A stretch of 64,000 bases of DNA from JAHEJE01 sp965216335 (GTDB lineage: Bacteria; Pseudomonadota; Alphaproteobacteria; Rhizobiales; Aestuariivirgaceae): NCBI GenBank assembly GCA_965216335.1, contig OZ244154.1:3100001-3164000 (forward strand). Direction: 5' to 3'. Below the pieces are notes generated by a model. That model searched no databases. It worked only from the letters and a program-made list of their open reading frames with translations, and was not told the origin of the DNA. The translations under genes were made by a program, and so were the position numbers. Shown piece by piece: positions 1 to 8,068 of the stretch (the first letter of the stretch is position 1; each line of letters opens with the position of its first letter).

Positions 1-19
1 AGGGCGCTTAGAAGTTGCA

Positions 20-460
20 TCACAATGATCCTTCCAACACATGCCGCGCGATGAAAACCGTGCCAAACGCAGTTGCCATGAACGTAAGCGTGGCGATCAA
101 GGATCGTACGGAAAGACGGGACAGACCACACACACCATGACCGCTGGTGCAGCCATTGCCGATGGAAACGCCGAAACCAACCAACAGGCCCGCAATGACC
201 AGCAACGTCGCACTGTCCGAAACCTGCTGAACAGGCATTGCGCCCGTGGCGATGCCATAGAGCGGAGCCGCAAGCAGCAAGCCGGCGACGAAGGCCACGC
301 TTGTCCGGTTGCCGGGCTTGAACGTGTCAGGCGGCAGGAGCCGGGCCGCGATCCCGCTGATGCCCGCGATACGCCCAAGCGTTAACATGAGGACGACCGC
401 CGCAAGGCCAATCATCGCCCCGCCGACGAGAGAAGCCACTGGGGTGAATTCCGTCGACAT
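20..460 (-). CDS. YeeE/YedE-family (thiosulfate/sulfur) transporter, half-size subunit
   Basis: This 146-residue protein is almost entirely hydrophobic, with about four membrane segments. It carries the family signature GNGCTSGHGVCG (residues 101-112), with Cys104 and Cys111 placed as in YeeE/YedE proteins that move thiosulfate or related sulfur species across the inner membrane. E. coli YeeE is about twice as long. Half-size versions usually occur as adjacent pairs, so a partner gene probably lies just upstream of the window edge on the same strand. It is divergent from a BigR/SqrR-like repressor across an 81-bp spacer with a dyad, a typical arrangement for sulfide-responsive control. The family call is firm; the exact substrate is inferred. 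Confidence 0.85.
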   Translation of the reverse strand: MSTEFTPVASLVGGAMIGLAAVVLMLTLGRIAGISGIAARLLPPDTFKPGNRTSVAFVAGLLLAAPLYGIATGAMPVQQVSDSATLLVIAGLLVGFGVSIGNGCTSGHGVCGLSRLSVRSLIATLTFMATAFGTVFIARHVLEGSL

Positions 461-510
461 TTGTAAAAGGCCCCTGGTTGCCGCCCAAAACTCTCGTTCG
501 CGGCCTTGTT

Positions 511-537
511 CTTTAATTTAGAATAATCTAATTTAGA
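511..537. promoter_or_regulatory. AT-rich dyad operator/promoter between YeeE gene and ArsR regulator
   Basis: In a G+C-rich surround this short AT-rich block holds a perfect inverted repeat TTAGA-ATAA-TCTAA (518-531), followed by a further TTTAGA. It lies in the divergent spacer directly before the ArsR start at 542. BigR/SqrR repressors bind AT-rich dyads in just this position and shut off both directions until persulfides form a disulfide or polysulfide bridge. Binding is inferred from position and symmetry. Confidence 0.6.
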
Positions 538-541
538 GATC

Positions 542-859
542 ATGAAAATGCAAGACCTTGAACAGAACGCGGCACAGGCCGCAAATCTGATGGCCATGCT
601 TGCGAGCAAGCCAAGGCTGATGATTCTTTGCCGACTCCTTGAAGGGGAATTCACCGTTGGTTCACTGGTGAATGACGTGGGTCTCAGTCCATCGGCGCTT
701 TCCCAGCATCTCGCGAAGCTTCGCGGCGCCGGTCTTGTGTCGACGCGTCGAGAGGCCCAGACGATTTTCTACTGCCTGGCAAGCGATGAAGCCGAGGCTG
801 TGCTTGAAGTGCTGGAACGGTTGTACTGCGACAGAGAAATCAGGAAACGGGCATCATAA
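542..859 (+). CDS. bigR: ArsR-family persulfide-responsive repressor (BigR/SqrR-like)
   Basis: A 105-residue winged-helix ArsR protein. The recognition helix region (about residues 46-60, VGLSPSALSQHLAKL) is typical. Three cysteines are present: Cys30, Cys78 and Cys96. Cys30 and Cys96 are 66 residues apart, the same spacing as the redox pair Cys41/Cys107 of SqrR and Cys42/Cys108 of BigR, which sense reactive sulfur species. The neighbour is a sulfur transporter read in the opposite direction, fitting a sulfide-detoxification switch. Start could be 542 or the second ATG at 548. The 3' end overlaps the convergent next gene by 6 bp. Confidence 0.78.
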   Translation: MKMQDLEQNAAQAANLMAMLASKPRLMILCRLLEGEFTVGSLVNDVGLSPSALSQHLAKLRGAGLVSTRREAQTIFYCLASDEAEAVLEVLERLYCDREIRKRAS

Positions 860-1177
860 GCAATCATGCTTGTATTTGCGTTCATTCTTCGGTTTCAGCC
901 GCTGCCATTTGCCGTCGGACTTGCGGAACACGGCAATCTTGCCGCCCTTGCATAGGTGATACCAGCGGCCATAGACATATTTCATTGCCGGACAGCCCTT
1001 GAGCGGCGACGCCCGCACGCCGGAAGCTCCGGTGAATTTTCCGTTCTTGATGGTCAGCGGATAGGTCTTGCCGGCCCAGGAGCCGCCGACGACAGAAATC
1101 TTGCAGCTTTTTGCGGCGGCTTGTGCGGGTGCAACAAGGGCTAGCCCGATCACGACGGAACTGATGATGTGCTTCAT
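854..1177 (-). CDS. Small secreted protein of unknown function
   Basis: Reading from the ATG at 1177 gives 107 residues starting MKHIISSVVIGLALVAPAQA, a clear Sec signal peptide with likely cleavage after AQA. The mature part is basic, rich in Gly/Lys/Trp, and has four Cys (in AKSCK, KGCPA, HLCKG and the C-terminal HDCL), suggesting two disulfides in the periplasm. A longer reading from 1396 is possible but would put the signal peptide internally, so it was rejected. No known domain was recognised. It converges on the ArsR gene with a 6-bp overlap and is divergent from the GTA cluster. Confidence 0.6.
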   Translation of the reverse strand: MKHIISSVVIGLALVAPAQAAAKSCKISVVGGSWAGKTYPLTIKNGKFTGASGVRASPLKGCPAMKYVYGRWYHLCKGGKIAVFRKSDGKWQRLKPKNERKYKHDCL

Positions 1178-1315
1178 GTAAGGATGCCCGGTCCAAAGGG
1201 ATTGCTGTCTTTTCATCGGAAGTAGCCGGTTCAACCTGAACGAGCCATGAACCAGGTGTGCGATGCGAAAAACAACGGAAGCAGATAAATTTCTTAAAAG
1301 ATAGAAAAATAATCC

Positions 1316-1344
1316 TTGACATATATGACGCTGACTGCTATACA
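1316..1344 (+). promoter_or_regulatory. Near-consensus sigma-70 promoter ahead of the GTA cluster
   Basis: TTGACA (1316-1321), a 17-bp spacer and TATACA (1339-1344) make an almost ideal housekeeping promoter pointing into the terminase genes, with the first start about 90 bases downstream. The block upstream (about 1287-1312) is AT-rich, like an UP element. No clear CtrA box (TTAA-N7-TTAA) was found by eye. Two tiny frames, 1352-1375 and 1387-1413, begin with ATG in the leader; nothing shows they are translated. Confidence 0.65.
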
Positions 1345-1436
1345 GTCGGGCATGGTCGAGAGACGAGGGAATTGAACGAGAACAAAATGAAAACAAACTT
1401 CGTGGGATCGTAAGCTATCAACGGCCGAGAACGCCG

Positions 1437-2012
1437 GTGACGAACAGGTTTGGGAACGCGGGAAGCGCCGGCGACGCGCGGGATTGGAGCGAGATAAGAC
1501 GGGACTATGAAGCCAAGTTGTTCAGCGTCGACGATGTTTGTCTGCGCCACAACATCTCCCGAGGAATGCTGTACCGGCGCCGAAAGAGACAAGGCTGGCC
1601 GAAACGCCTGCAATCCACACCATCCACCAAAGCGGCAAGTTGCAAACCCAATGCGTTGCTCGCTCGATTGAACAAAGTAATTTCCCGGCGTATCTGTGGC
1701 CTGGAAAGTTCAGAACTCAGCGATATCCGCGCAGAAACCGCACTTGAGAGTGAACGTCAGGCGCGGGCGGTCAGTGCGTTGGTCCGGGCTCTCGAACAGG
1801 TCGTGGCGCTGCAGGACCGCTTGCGTGAATCCCACAAGAAGGCTGACGACAGCGATGACGCAGACACAGTCCGTTGGCGTGCAGACCTGGCTAAAGCTTT
1901 GGCGGGACTCGCCGGCCCTGATGCGGACGAAGTGTATGCCTCAAGAGGCGAAACGGGCGATGGCCTGGGCGCTGACGGCCCGGCCGGACCAAAGGCCGCC
2001 GCTGGAGGATGA
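1437..2012 (+). CDS. GTA/phage small terminase subunit (TerS-like, RcGTA gp1 position)
   Basis: A 191-residue protein with a helix-turn-helix near residues 28-54 (KLFSVDDVCLRHNISRGMLY, then basic RRRKRQGW) and a helical, charged middle. Its place immediately before the large terminase, and the DNA-binding N-terminus with an oligomerising helical segment, fit TerS, which selects DNA for packaging. The GTG at 1437 is the only conventional start seen before the HTH in this frame; the frame is open further upstream, back to about 1371, without an ATG. The last 77 bases overlap the likely terminase start. The name rests on order plus HTH; sequence identity to known TerS was not tested. Confidence 0.6.
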   Translation: MTNRFGNAGSAGDARDWSEIRRDYEAKLFSVDDVCLRHNISRGMLYRRRKRQGWPKRLQSTPSTKAASCKPNALLARLNKVISRRICGLESSELSDIRAETALESERQARAVSALVRALEQVVALQDRLRESHKKADDSDDADTVRWRADLAKALAGLAGPDADEVYASRGETGDGLGADGPAGPKAAAGG

Positions 2013-3216
2013 GGCAGAGGCAGGCTATCGGGACTGGAGTATCTGGCTGTTCATGGGTGGCCGGGGTGCCGGCAAGACCCGCGCCGGCGCGGAATGGATT
2101 CGCGAGCATGCCCTTGGTTCGCACGATGGGCGCAACGACAAGCCGCCGCTGCGCCTGGCGCTGGTGGCGCCGACATATGGCGAAGCGCGCAGTGTCATGG
2201 TGGAAGGCGTGTCGGGACTGTTGTCGCTCGACTGGGCGGATCATGAGCGTCCGGAATTCGAACCATCGAAGCGCATGCTCACATGGCCGAACGGCACCGT
2301 GGCGCAGATCTTTACCGCCGAAGAGCCGGATGGCCTGCGCGGACCGCAGTTTCATGCCGCCTGGTGTGACGAGTTGGCGAAGTGGAAGAACCTGCAAACC
2401 ACGTGGGACATGCTTCAGTTCGCATTGCGCTTGGGCCAGCGCCCGCGCCTCGTGGTCACGACGACACCGCGCCCGGTGCCGCTATTGAAGGAACTGCTGG
2501 ACCGCGACGACGTGCTGATGACGCACGCCGCCACCGAGGCCAATGCGAAATTTCTGGCACCGGGCTTTTTGAAAGCCATAAGGGCGCAGTATGGGGGCAC
2601 CGTTCTGGGCCGGCAGGAACTTGGCGGTGAGCTGATCGAGGACAGCCCCGATGCACTGTTCAAGCGGCGGCTGGTTGAGGATGGCCGCGTGGCGGCGCCA
2701 CCCAACCTCAAACGGATCGTTGTGGCGGTCGACCCACCGGCGAGCCGCACACGCAATTCGAACGCCTGCGGCATCGTTTGTGCCGGGCTTGGTGTGGATA
2801 ACAGGGGCTATGTGCTGGAGGATGCAACCATTGCCGGGGCGAGCCCGTTGCGCTGGGCCGGTGAGGCGGTGGCTGTCTATCGCCGCTGGCAAGCCGACCG
2901 GCTGATCGCCGAGGTGAACCAGGGGGGCGACATGGTGGAGACCGTTTTGCGCGAGATCGACCCGGACCTGGCCTACAAGCCGGCGAATGCCCGCCACGGC
3001 AAACGCCTGCGCGCCGAACCCGTAGCCGCACTCTATGAGCAGGGCCGCGTCAGCCATGCGGGTGGCTTTGCCGCCTTGGAAGATGAAATGTGCAATTTCG
3101 AGCTGACCGCCACATCCGGCCACGACAGCCCTGATCGTGTTGATGCCCTGGTGTGGGCTTTGAGCGATCTGATGCTGCAGGGCTCGGCAAGGCAGCCGCG
3201 CGTGCGGATTCTTTGA
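1936..3216 (+). CDS. GTA/phage large terminase (ATPase-nuclease; RcGTA gp2-like)
   Basis: From the ATG at 1936 the protein has 426 residues, the normal size. The ATPase half shows Walker A GGRGAGKTR (41-49), Walker B WCDE (143-146) and the coupling motif TTTPRP (175-180). The RNase H-like nuclease half shows the acidic triad in AVDPP (Asp266), AEVNQGG (Glu326) and PDRVDAL (Asp403). All catalytic residues are present, so it should package and cut DNA. Upstream ATGs in frame (1696, 1921) would deepen the overlap with the TerS gene; 1936 is preferred because the conserved fold begins shortly after it. Confidence 0.9.
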   Translation: MPQEAKRAMAWALTARPDQRPPLEDEAEAGYRDWSIWLFMGGRGAGKTRAGAEWIREHALGSHDGRNDKPPLRLALVAPTYGEARSVMVEGVSGLLSLDWADHERPEFEPSKRMLTWPNGTVAQIFTAEEPDGLRGPQFHAAWCDELAKWKNLQTTWDMLQFALRLGQRPRLVVTTTPRPVPLLKELLDRDDVLMTHAATEANAKFLAPGFLKAIRAQYGGTVLGRQELGGELIEDSPDALFKRRLVEDGRVAAPPNLKRIVVAVDPPASRTRNSNACGIVCAGLGVDNRGYVLEDATIAGASPLRWAGEAVAVYRRWQADRLIAEVNQGGDMVETVLREIDPDLAYKPANARHGKRLRAEPVAALYEQGRVSHAGGFAALEDEMCNFELTATSGHDSPDRVDALVWALSDLMLQGSARQPRVRIL

Positions 3217-3238
3217 AGGTTTCACGACAGGACATCCA

Positions 3239-4468
3239 ATGACATCACTGACCAAGACGCTCACCCGCTGGTGGCGGGGCGAGGCTGGGACATCTTTGCC
3301 TCGGGTGCCGCAAACGCCGGAGGCGAAGGCTTCGAAGGCGGGCGGGCTGATTGCTTTGCATGGTACCGGGCAGCCGCGTTGGACGCCAAGGAACTATGAA
3401 GCGCTGGCCAAGGAAGGCTTTTCCGGAAATGCCGTCGGCTACCGGGCGGTGCGGATGATTGCCGAGGCGGCAGCTTCCGTACCCTGGCTGGTCTACGACG
3501 GCGTTCACGAGCAGACAGAACATCCGATGCTCGACTTGCTGCGCCGCCCCAACCCCGGTCACTCCGGCCGCGCTCTGTTCGAGACGTTCTATGGTCATCT
3601 CCAGGTGTCCGGCAACGCCTACCTAGAAGCCTGCACGATCGATGGTGAGCTGCGCGAGCTCCATGTGCTGCGGCCTGACCGGATGCGCGTTGTGCCCGGG
3701 CCAAGTGGCTGGCCCGAGGGATACGAGTACTCGAATGCCGGCCGCAGCGTGCGGTTTCATCAGGATGGCGACAATCCATTGCCGCCGATCCTGCATATGC
3801 GCCTGTTCAACCCGGGTGATGACTACTACGGACTGTCGCCTCTCGAGCCCGGCGCCCGTGCAGTCGATATCCACAATGCCGCAGGGGCCTGGAACAAGGC
3901 GCTGCTCGACAATGGCGCACGGCCATCCGGTGCGTTGATCTATCAGGGCGGCGGCGATGGCGGCGACAGTCTGACGGAAGACCAGTTTGCCCGTCTGAAA
4001 GCCGAACTGGAAGGTGCCTACCAGGGCACTGCCAATGCCGGCCGGCCGATGGTGCTGGAAGGCGGGCTTGACTGGAAGCCGTTGTCGCATTCGCCAAAGG
4101 ATATGGATTATATCGAAGCCCGTCATGTGGCAGCCCGCGAGATCGCGCTGGCCTTCGGCGTGCCGCCGATGCTGCTCGGCATACCGGGTGACAACACCTA
4201 CGCCAACTATGCCGAAGCCAACCGCAACTTCTGGCGCCAGACGGTGCTGCCGCTGGTTGCGCGCACGGCTGAAGAACTGAGCAACTGGCTGGCGCCGGTG
4301 TACGGCAGCAGCCTGCGGCTCGACTTTGATACCGACCAGGTAAACGCAATGTTTGCCGATCGCGAGGCCTTGTGGGCCCGATTGAATGCAGCCGACTTTC
4401 TGACGGCTGATGAGAAACGTGCCGTTGTTGGTTATGGACCCCTCAGCGACGGGGGCGACAGCGTATGA
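3239..4468 (+). CDS. HK97-type portal protein (RcGTA gp3-like)
   Basis: 409 residues with the hallmarks of the HK97 portal family: an N-terminal region with NAVGYRAVRMIAEAAASVPW (about 61-80), the central block GNAYLEACTIDGELRELHVLRPDRM, and the conserved late segment EIALAFGVPPMLLGIPG followed by NFWRQTVLPL. The portal forms the dodecameric ring at one capsid vertex through which the terminase pumps DNA. Its stop overlaps the protease start by four bases (ATGA), so the two are probably translationally coupled. Confidence 0.93.
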   Translation: MTSLTKTLTRWWRGEAGTSLPRVPQTPEAKASKAGGLIALHGTGQPRWTPRNYEALAKEGFSGNAVGYRAVRMIAEAAASVPWLVYDGVHEQTEHPMLDLLRRPNPGHSGRALFETFYGHLQVSGNAYLEACTIDGELRELHVLRPDRMRVVPGPSGWPEGYEYSNAGRSVRFHQDGDNPLPPILHMRLFNPGDDYYGLSPLEPGARAVDIHNAAGAWNKALLDNGARPSGALIYQGGGDGGDSLTEDQFARLKAELEGAYQGTANAGRPMVLEGGLDWKPLSHSPKDMDYIEARHVAAREIALAFGVPPMLLGIPGDNTYANYAEANRNFWRQTVLPLVARTAEELSNWLAPVYGSSLRLDFDTDQVNAMFADREALWARLNAADFLTADEKRAVVGYGPLSDGGDSV

Positions 4469-5052
4469 CGGCCTCAGGAATGGTGGCGGCCGGCTCGTCC
4501 GGTTGCCCCGGTGAGTTCGAAGGCTATGCCAGCCTGTTCAACATAACCGACGCAAGTGGCGACATCGTCATGCCCGGAGCCTTTCGGGCAAGTCTTGTGT
4601 GGCGTGGCACAGGGGGCGTGCGCATGCTGTTTCAGCATGATCCGGCCCAGCCTGTCGGCGTATGGTTGACACTGCGTGAAGACACCCGTGGGCTGTACGT
4701 GCGCGGCCGGTTGAGCCGCGAGGTCGCCAGGGCTCGCGAACTTGCTGCACTGCTGGCGGACGGGGCCATTGACGGATTGTCAATCGGCTTTCGTACCCGC
4801 CAAGCCATGCCGGAACGCGGCACCGGCCGCCGTCGGCTGCAGCGCATAGATCTTTGGGAGATATCGCTTGTCACATTTCCCATGCTGGCCGGCGCCCGCG
4901 TCACCGGATTGAAGTCCGGCACGCGCCCGGTCACATCGTCGCTTGTTGTTCCTCCCTGCAGCAAGCGACCTCTCCACGCCGCGTCTCAACCGCCCGCGCC
5001 TGACCGGCTTGCCGGGCGGCTGCGGCGTGGAGCCTCCTTGTTGCAACACTGA
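4465..5052 (+). CDS. HK97-family prohead protease (RcGTA gp4-like)
   Basis: 195 residues of the S78 prohead protease family. The opening EFEGYASLFNITDASGDIVM, His58 in LFQHDP and Ser106 in IDGLSIGFR are the expected catalytic signature. It should remove the N-terminal scaffold domain of the capsid protein encoded next. The C-terminal ~40 residues are Pro/Arg-rich and probably disordered. RcGTA has a small gene (gp3.5) between portal and protease; here portal and protease overlap directly, so that gene is absent. Confidence 0.9.
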   Translation: MTASGMVAAGSSGCPGEFEGYASLFNITDASGDIVMPGAFRASLVWRGTGGVRMLFQHDPAQPVGVWLTLREDTRGLYVRGRLSREVARARELAALLADGAIDGLSIGFRTRQAMPERGTGRRRLQRIDLWEISLVTFPMLAGARVTGLKSGTRPVTSSLVVPPCSKRPLHAASQPPAPDRLAGRLRRGASLLQH

Positions 5053-5081
5053 TCGTAGATTGAGAAAGGATTAAACCGGAT

Positions 5082-6347
5082 ATGGACAACCATCCAGGTT
5101 TGGAAACAAAGGTCGCCGCGGGTGATGCTGGCATCGCTGAAATCGGCGGTGCGTTCGATGAGTTCATGTCGGCCTTCGAGGCCTTCAAGGACGCCAATGA
5201 TGCACGGCTCGACCAGATCGAAAGGCGCATGAGCGCCGATGTGGTAACTTCCGAAAAGGTCGAACGCATCAACGCGGCTCTCGACAAGCAGCAGGATCGA
5301 TTGGACGAACTGGCGCTGAAGGCGCGCCGTCCATCCTTGTCAGGCGACGCCGGTGATGGTCGCTGGTCTCCAGTGAGTGAACACAAGCAGGCCTTCGAGG
5401 CCTATGTCCGCAAGGGTGACACCGGTGCGCTCAGCGCATTGGAGGCCAAGAGCCTGTCGGCAGGTTCCGATCCCGACGGCGGCTATCTGGTACCCGATGA
5501 AACAGAGGTCGAGATTGGCCGGCTGCTGTCGAACGCCTCTCCGATCCGCGCCATCGCCGATGTCCGCCAGGTGTCGTCTTCGGTTTACAAGAAACCATTC
5601 ACGACCACCGGAGCCGCGACCGGTTGGGTCGGCGAAACAGCAGCGCGCACCGAAACCGCCTCGCCAACATTGGCCGAGTTGCAGTTCCCGGCGATGGAGC
5701 TCTATGCCATGCCGGCAGCAACCCAGAGCCTGCTTGACGATGCCGCAGTGAACATCGACCAATGGATCGCCGAAGAGGTTCAGACGGTGTTTGCCGAGCA
5801 GGAGGGAACCGCCTTCGTCACCGGTGATGGTGTCAACAAACCGCGCGGCTTCCTCGACTACCCGACGGTGGATGACGCGTCCTGGAGCTGGGGCAATATC
5901 GGTTATCTGGCAACCGGCGTCGCCGGCGACTTTGCCGCCACTGATCCGTCTGACGTGTTGATCGATCTGATCTACTCAACCAAGGCCGGTTACCGCCAGA
6001 ACGCCCATTGGGTCATGAACCGCAAGGTGCAGGGCGATATCCGCAAGATCAAGGATGCTGACGGAAACTACATCTGGCAGCCAGCGGCCTCTGCCGGCGG
6101 CAGGGCGACGCTGATGAACTTCCCCATCGCCGAGGCAGAGGACATGCCCGACAAGGCTGCCGACAGCCTGTCAGTTGCTTTCGGGGACTTCCGTCGCGGC
6201 TACCTGATCGTCGACCGGGTCGGCATCCGCGTACTGCGCGATCCGTATTCCTCCAAGCCGTTCGTTCTGTTCTACACAACCAAGCGTGTTGGTGGCGGGG
6301 TGCAGAATTTCGAGGCGCTCAAGTTCCTCAAGTTCGGCCTGAGCTGA
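5082..6347 (+). CDS. HK97-fold major capsid protein (RcGTA gp5-like)
   Basis: 421 residues. Residues 1 to about 105 are charged and helical (FDEFMSAFEAFKDANDARLD and following), like the delta/scaffold domain of HK97 capsid precursors. The folded part begins near GGYLVPDETEVEIGRLL and contains family features such as TTTGAATGWVGETAART and the late LFYTTKRVGGGVQNFEALKF. Proteolytic maturation near residue 110-125 is expected from the adjacent protease gene. The start at 5082 follows AGAAAGGA at suitable spacing. A hairpin terminator follows the gene, likely lowering expression of the minor genes downstream. Confidence 0.94.
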   Translation: MDNHPGLETKVAAGDAGIAEIGGAFDEFMSAFEAFKDANDARLDQIERRMSADVVTSEKVERINAALDKQQDRLDELALKARRPSLSGDAGDGRWSPVSEHKQAFEAYVRKGDTGALSALEAKSLSAGSDPDGGYLVPDETEVEIGRLLSNASPIRAIADVRQVSSSVYKKPFTTTGAATGWVGETAARTETASPTLAELQFPAMELYAMPAATQSLLDDAAVNIDQWIAEEVQTVFAEQEGTAFVTGDGVNKPRGFLDYPTVDDASWSWGNIGYLATGVAGDFAATDPSDVLIDLIYSTKAGYRQNAHWVMNRKVQGDIRKIKDADGNYIWQPAASAGGRATLMNFPIAEAEDMPDKAADSLSVAFGDFRRGYLIVDRVGIRVLRDPYSSKPFVLFYTTKRVGGGVQNFEALKFLKFGLS

Positions 6348-6376
6348 CGCTCACCGGCAAAAGACCGACTGCATGG

Positions 6377-6413
6377 CGACCCGCGATCTGACGATGGCGG
6401 GTCGTTTTCGTTT
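6377..6413 (+). terminator. Intrinsic terminator/attenuator after the capsid gene
   Basis: CGACCCGC (6377-6384) pairs perfectly with GCGGGTCG (6397-6404) across a 12-base loop and is followed by TTTTCGTTT. It lies in the 99-base gap between capsid and the first connector gene, the largest gap in the head-tail block. Partial termination here would make much more capsid mRNA than connector and tail mRNA. Confidence 0.7.
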
Positions 6414-6446
6414 CGTATCCGAATCCAATTCCAAGAGGACGAGGCA

Positions 6447-7025
6447 ATGGCCGCACAACTCACAGGTGCGCCGGCTGTCGAGCCGGTGTGCCTGGCCGAT
6501 GCCAAAGAGCATCTGAAGGTCGATCATCTCGACGAGGATCATCTCATCGTCGGCTTGCTTGCGGCCGCCCGGCAGTCCATTGAGGGCATGACCGGATTGG
6601 CACTCATCACCCAGGCATGGTCGGTGTTCTTCGATGCCTGGCCGGACAGCGGCGTGATCGAGCTGCCGATCGCACCTGTGCAATCGGTCTCGTCTGTAAC
6701 GGTCTTTGACGGCGACGGCACGCCGAACGTCGTCGATCCGTCCAGCTATACCGCTGACCTGATTTCACGGCCATCGCGTGTCGTGCTGAGGCCGGGTAGC
6801 GGCGAGCCTTCACCGGGCCGGGCGGCGAACGGCATCGCGGTCGATCTGATCGCCGGATATGCGGCTGATGGCGACGGTGTTCCGGAAGCCCTGCGGTTGG
6901 CGATCCTGCGGCTGGCCGGGCACTGGTACGACAATAGACACGCAATCCAGTTTGGCGCACCCGCCGTGCAGGTACCGCTCGGGGTCACGGCCCTGCTCGC
7001 TCCTTACCGGAGGGCGCGGTTGTGA
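6447..7025 (+). CDS. Phage head-tail connector protein, gp6-type (RcGTA gp6-like)
   Basis: 192 residues starting with the family-typical ADAKEHLKVDHLDEDHLI and AARQSIEGMTG, then TQAWSVFFDAWP and a beta-rich middle (IELPIAPVQSVSSV). These match the HK97 gp6 / SPP1 gp15 connector family that docks under the portal. The end overlaps the next gene by four bases. The protein contains no recognisable catalytic motif and is expected to be purely structural. Confidence 0.82.
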   Translation: MAAQLTGAPAVEPVCLADAKEHLKVDHLDEDHLIVGLLAAARQSIEGMTGLALITQAWSVFFDAWPDSGVIELPIAPVQSVSSVTVFDGDGTPNVVDPSSYTADLISRPSRVVLRPGSGEPSPGRAANGIAVDLIAGYAADGDGVPEALRLAILRLAGHWYDNRHAIQFGAPAVQVPLGVTALLAPYRRARL

Positions 7026-7345
7026 AACAAGCCGGACTGTTGAATCGGCGTATCATGCTGGAGTGCCAGGTGCGCACACCCGATGTTGCCGGCGGGGCAA
7101 ACCCCGAATGGAAGCCGACGGCACGCATCTGGGCCCACATAAGACCGCTCAGCGGCCGCGAGCGTCTGAAGCACGAGAAAGTACGCAGTCGTATCACCCA
7201 TGAGGTGACACTTCGCTATCGCAAGGGTTTGAGCCCGAGCATGCGGTTCAATGATGGCGGTCAAATCTTCGCCATCCATACGGTGCGCGATCCCGACCAG
7301 ACCCGGTGCTGGCACCACTGCCAATGCAGCGAGGTGCAGGTATGA
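7022..7345 (+). CDS. Head closure / stopper protein (RcGTA gp7-like, SPP1 gp16 family)
   Basis: 107 residues with the opening GLLNRRIMLECQVRTPDVAG and a central GRERLKHEKVRSRITHEVTLRYRKG, the beta-rich pattern of head-tail adaptor proteins that close the DNA channel. It overlaps the neighbours on both sides by four bases, placing it in a tightly coupled set of connector genes. Function is inferred from family resemblance and position. Confidence 0.8.
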   Translation: MKQAGLLNRRIMLECQVRTPDVAGGANPEWKPTARIWAHIRPLSGRERLKHEKVRSRITHEVTLRYRKGLSPSMRFNDGGQIFAIHTVRDPDQTRCWHHCQCSEVQV

Positions 7346-7647
7346 CGGGCGACGTTGTCTTCAAGGATTTTGACCGGGCCATCGCGGACCTGGAAGCAAG
7401 AGTCGCTGCCTTGGCGGCCGCAGTTGTCCGTGCCGGCGCCGATGAAGTGAGCCAGGAGGTCGAGCACCGGTTCGGTGATGATGCGGAAATCGCAACGCAG
7501 GTCGACGCAAACGGCGGAAGAATTGTGATTTCTGGCCATGGGCCGGCGACGCGTGAATTCGGCAGCCTTGCCCGGTCGGCGCAGCCCTGGGTTGACGATA
7601 CCGTACGCAATGGCATCGGCCGCCTGACAACCCGGGGCATCTCATGA
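7342..7647 (+). CDS. HK97 gp10-like tail completion protein
   Basis: The ATG at 7342, overlapping the upstream stop as ATGA, gives 101 residues; a longer reading from 7306 lies inside the previous gene and was rejected. The N-terminus is helical (DLEARVAALAAAVVRAGADE). The C-terminal segment ATREFGSLARSAQPWVDDTV resembles the EFG...PAQPF motif of HK97 gp10 proteins, which sit between head and tail. The protein is shorter than typical gp10, so the call is moderate. Confidence 0.68.
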   Translation: MTGDVVFKDFDRAIADLEARVAALAAAVVRAGADEVSQEVEHRFGDDAEIATQVDANGGRIVISGHGPATREFGSLARSAQPWVDDTVRNGIGRLTTRGIS

Positions 7648-8057
7648 CCATCACATCGACACAGGAACTGCATGACGCGGTCTACCAGCAACTCGCTGGC
7701 TCGGCGCCGCTGACAACGTTGTTGGGCGGAGTGAACATCTTCGATGATGTACCGCAAGGCACCTTATATCCCTACGTGACCATCGGCGATACCGATACCC
7801 GCCATTGGCACACCCAGACCGAGGTCGGTCACGAACACCGTATGACGCTTCACGTCTGGTCGCAGTATGCGGGCCGGCGCGAAGTGCACCAGATCATCGA
7901 TGCCATAGACAACGCGCTGGATGGAGCCGATCTGACGCTTGGCGATCATGTTCTGATCAACCTGCGAACGATCTTCTGGACAGGCCTGCGCGATCTAGAC
8001 GGCGAAACCTATCACGGCATCATCCGCTTTCGGGCGGTGACCGAAAGCACCATTTGA
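7644..8057 (+). CDS. Tail terminator/completion protein, DUF3168 (RcGTA gp8-like)
   Basis: 137 residues of the DUF3168 type: TSTQELHDAVYQQLAGSAPL at the start, then IFDDVPQGTLYPYVTIGDTD and HEHRMTLHVWSQYAGRREVH, ending in DGETYHGIIRFRAVTE. Members cap the tail tube and fix its length. It begins four bases before the previous stop and precedes the tail tube gene with its own good ribosome site. Confidence 0.85.
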   Translation: MTITSTQELHDAVYQQLAGSAPLTTLLGGVNIFDDVPQGTLYPYVTIGDTDTRHWHTQTEVGHEHRMTLHVWSQYAGRREVHQIIDAIDNALDGADLTLGDHVLINLRTIFWTGLRDLDGETYHGIIRFRAVTESTI

Positions 8058-8068
8058 AGGAGAACTCC

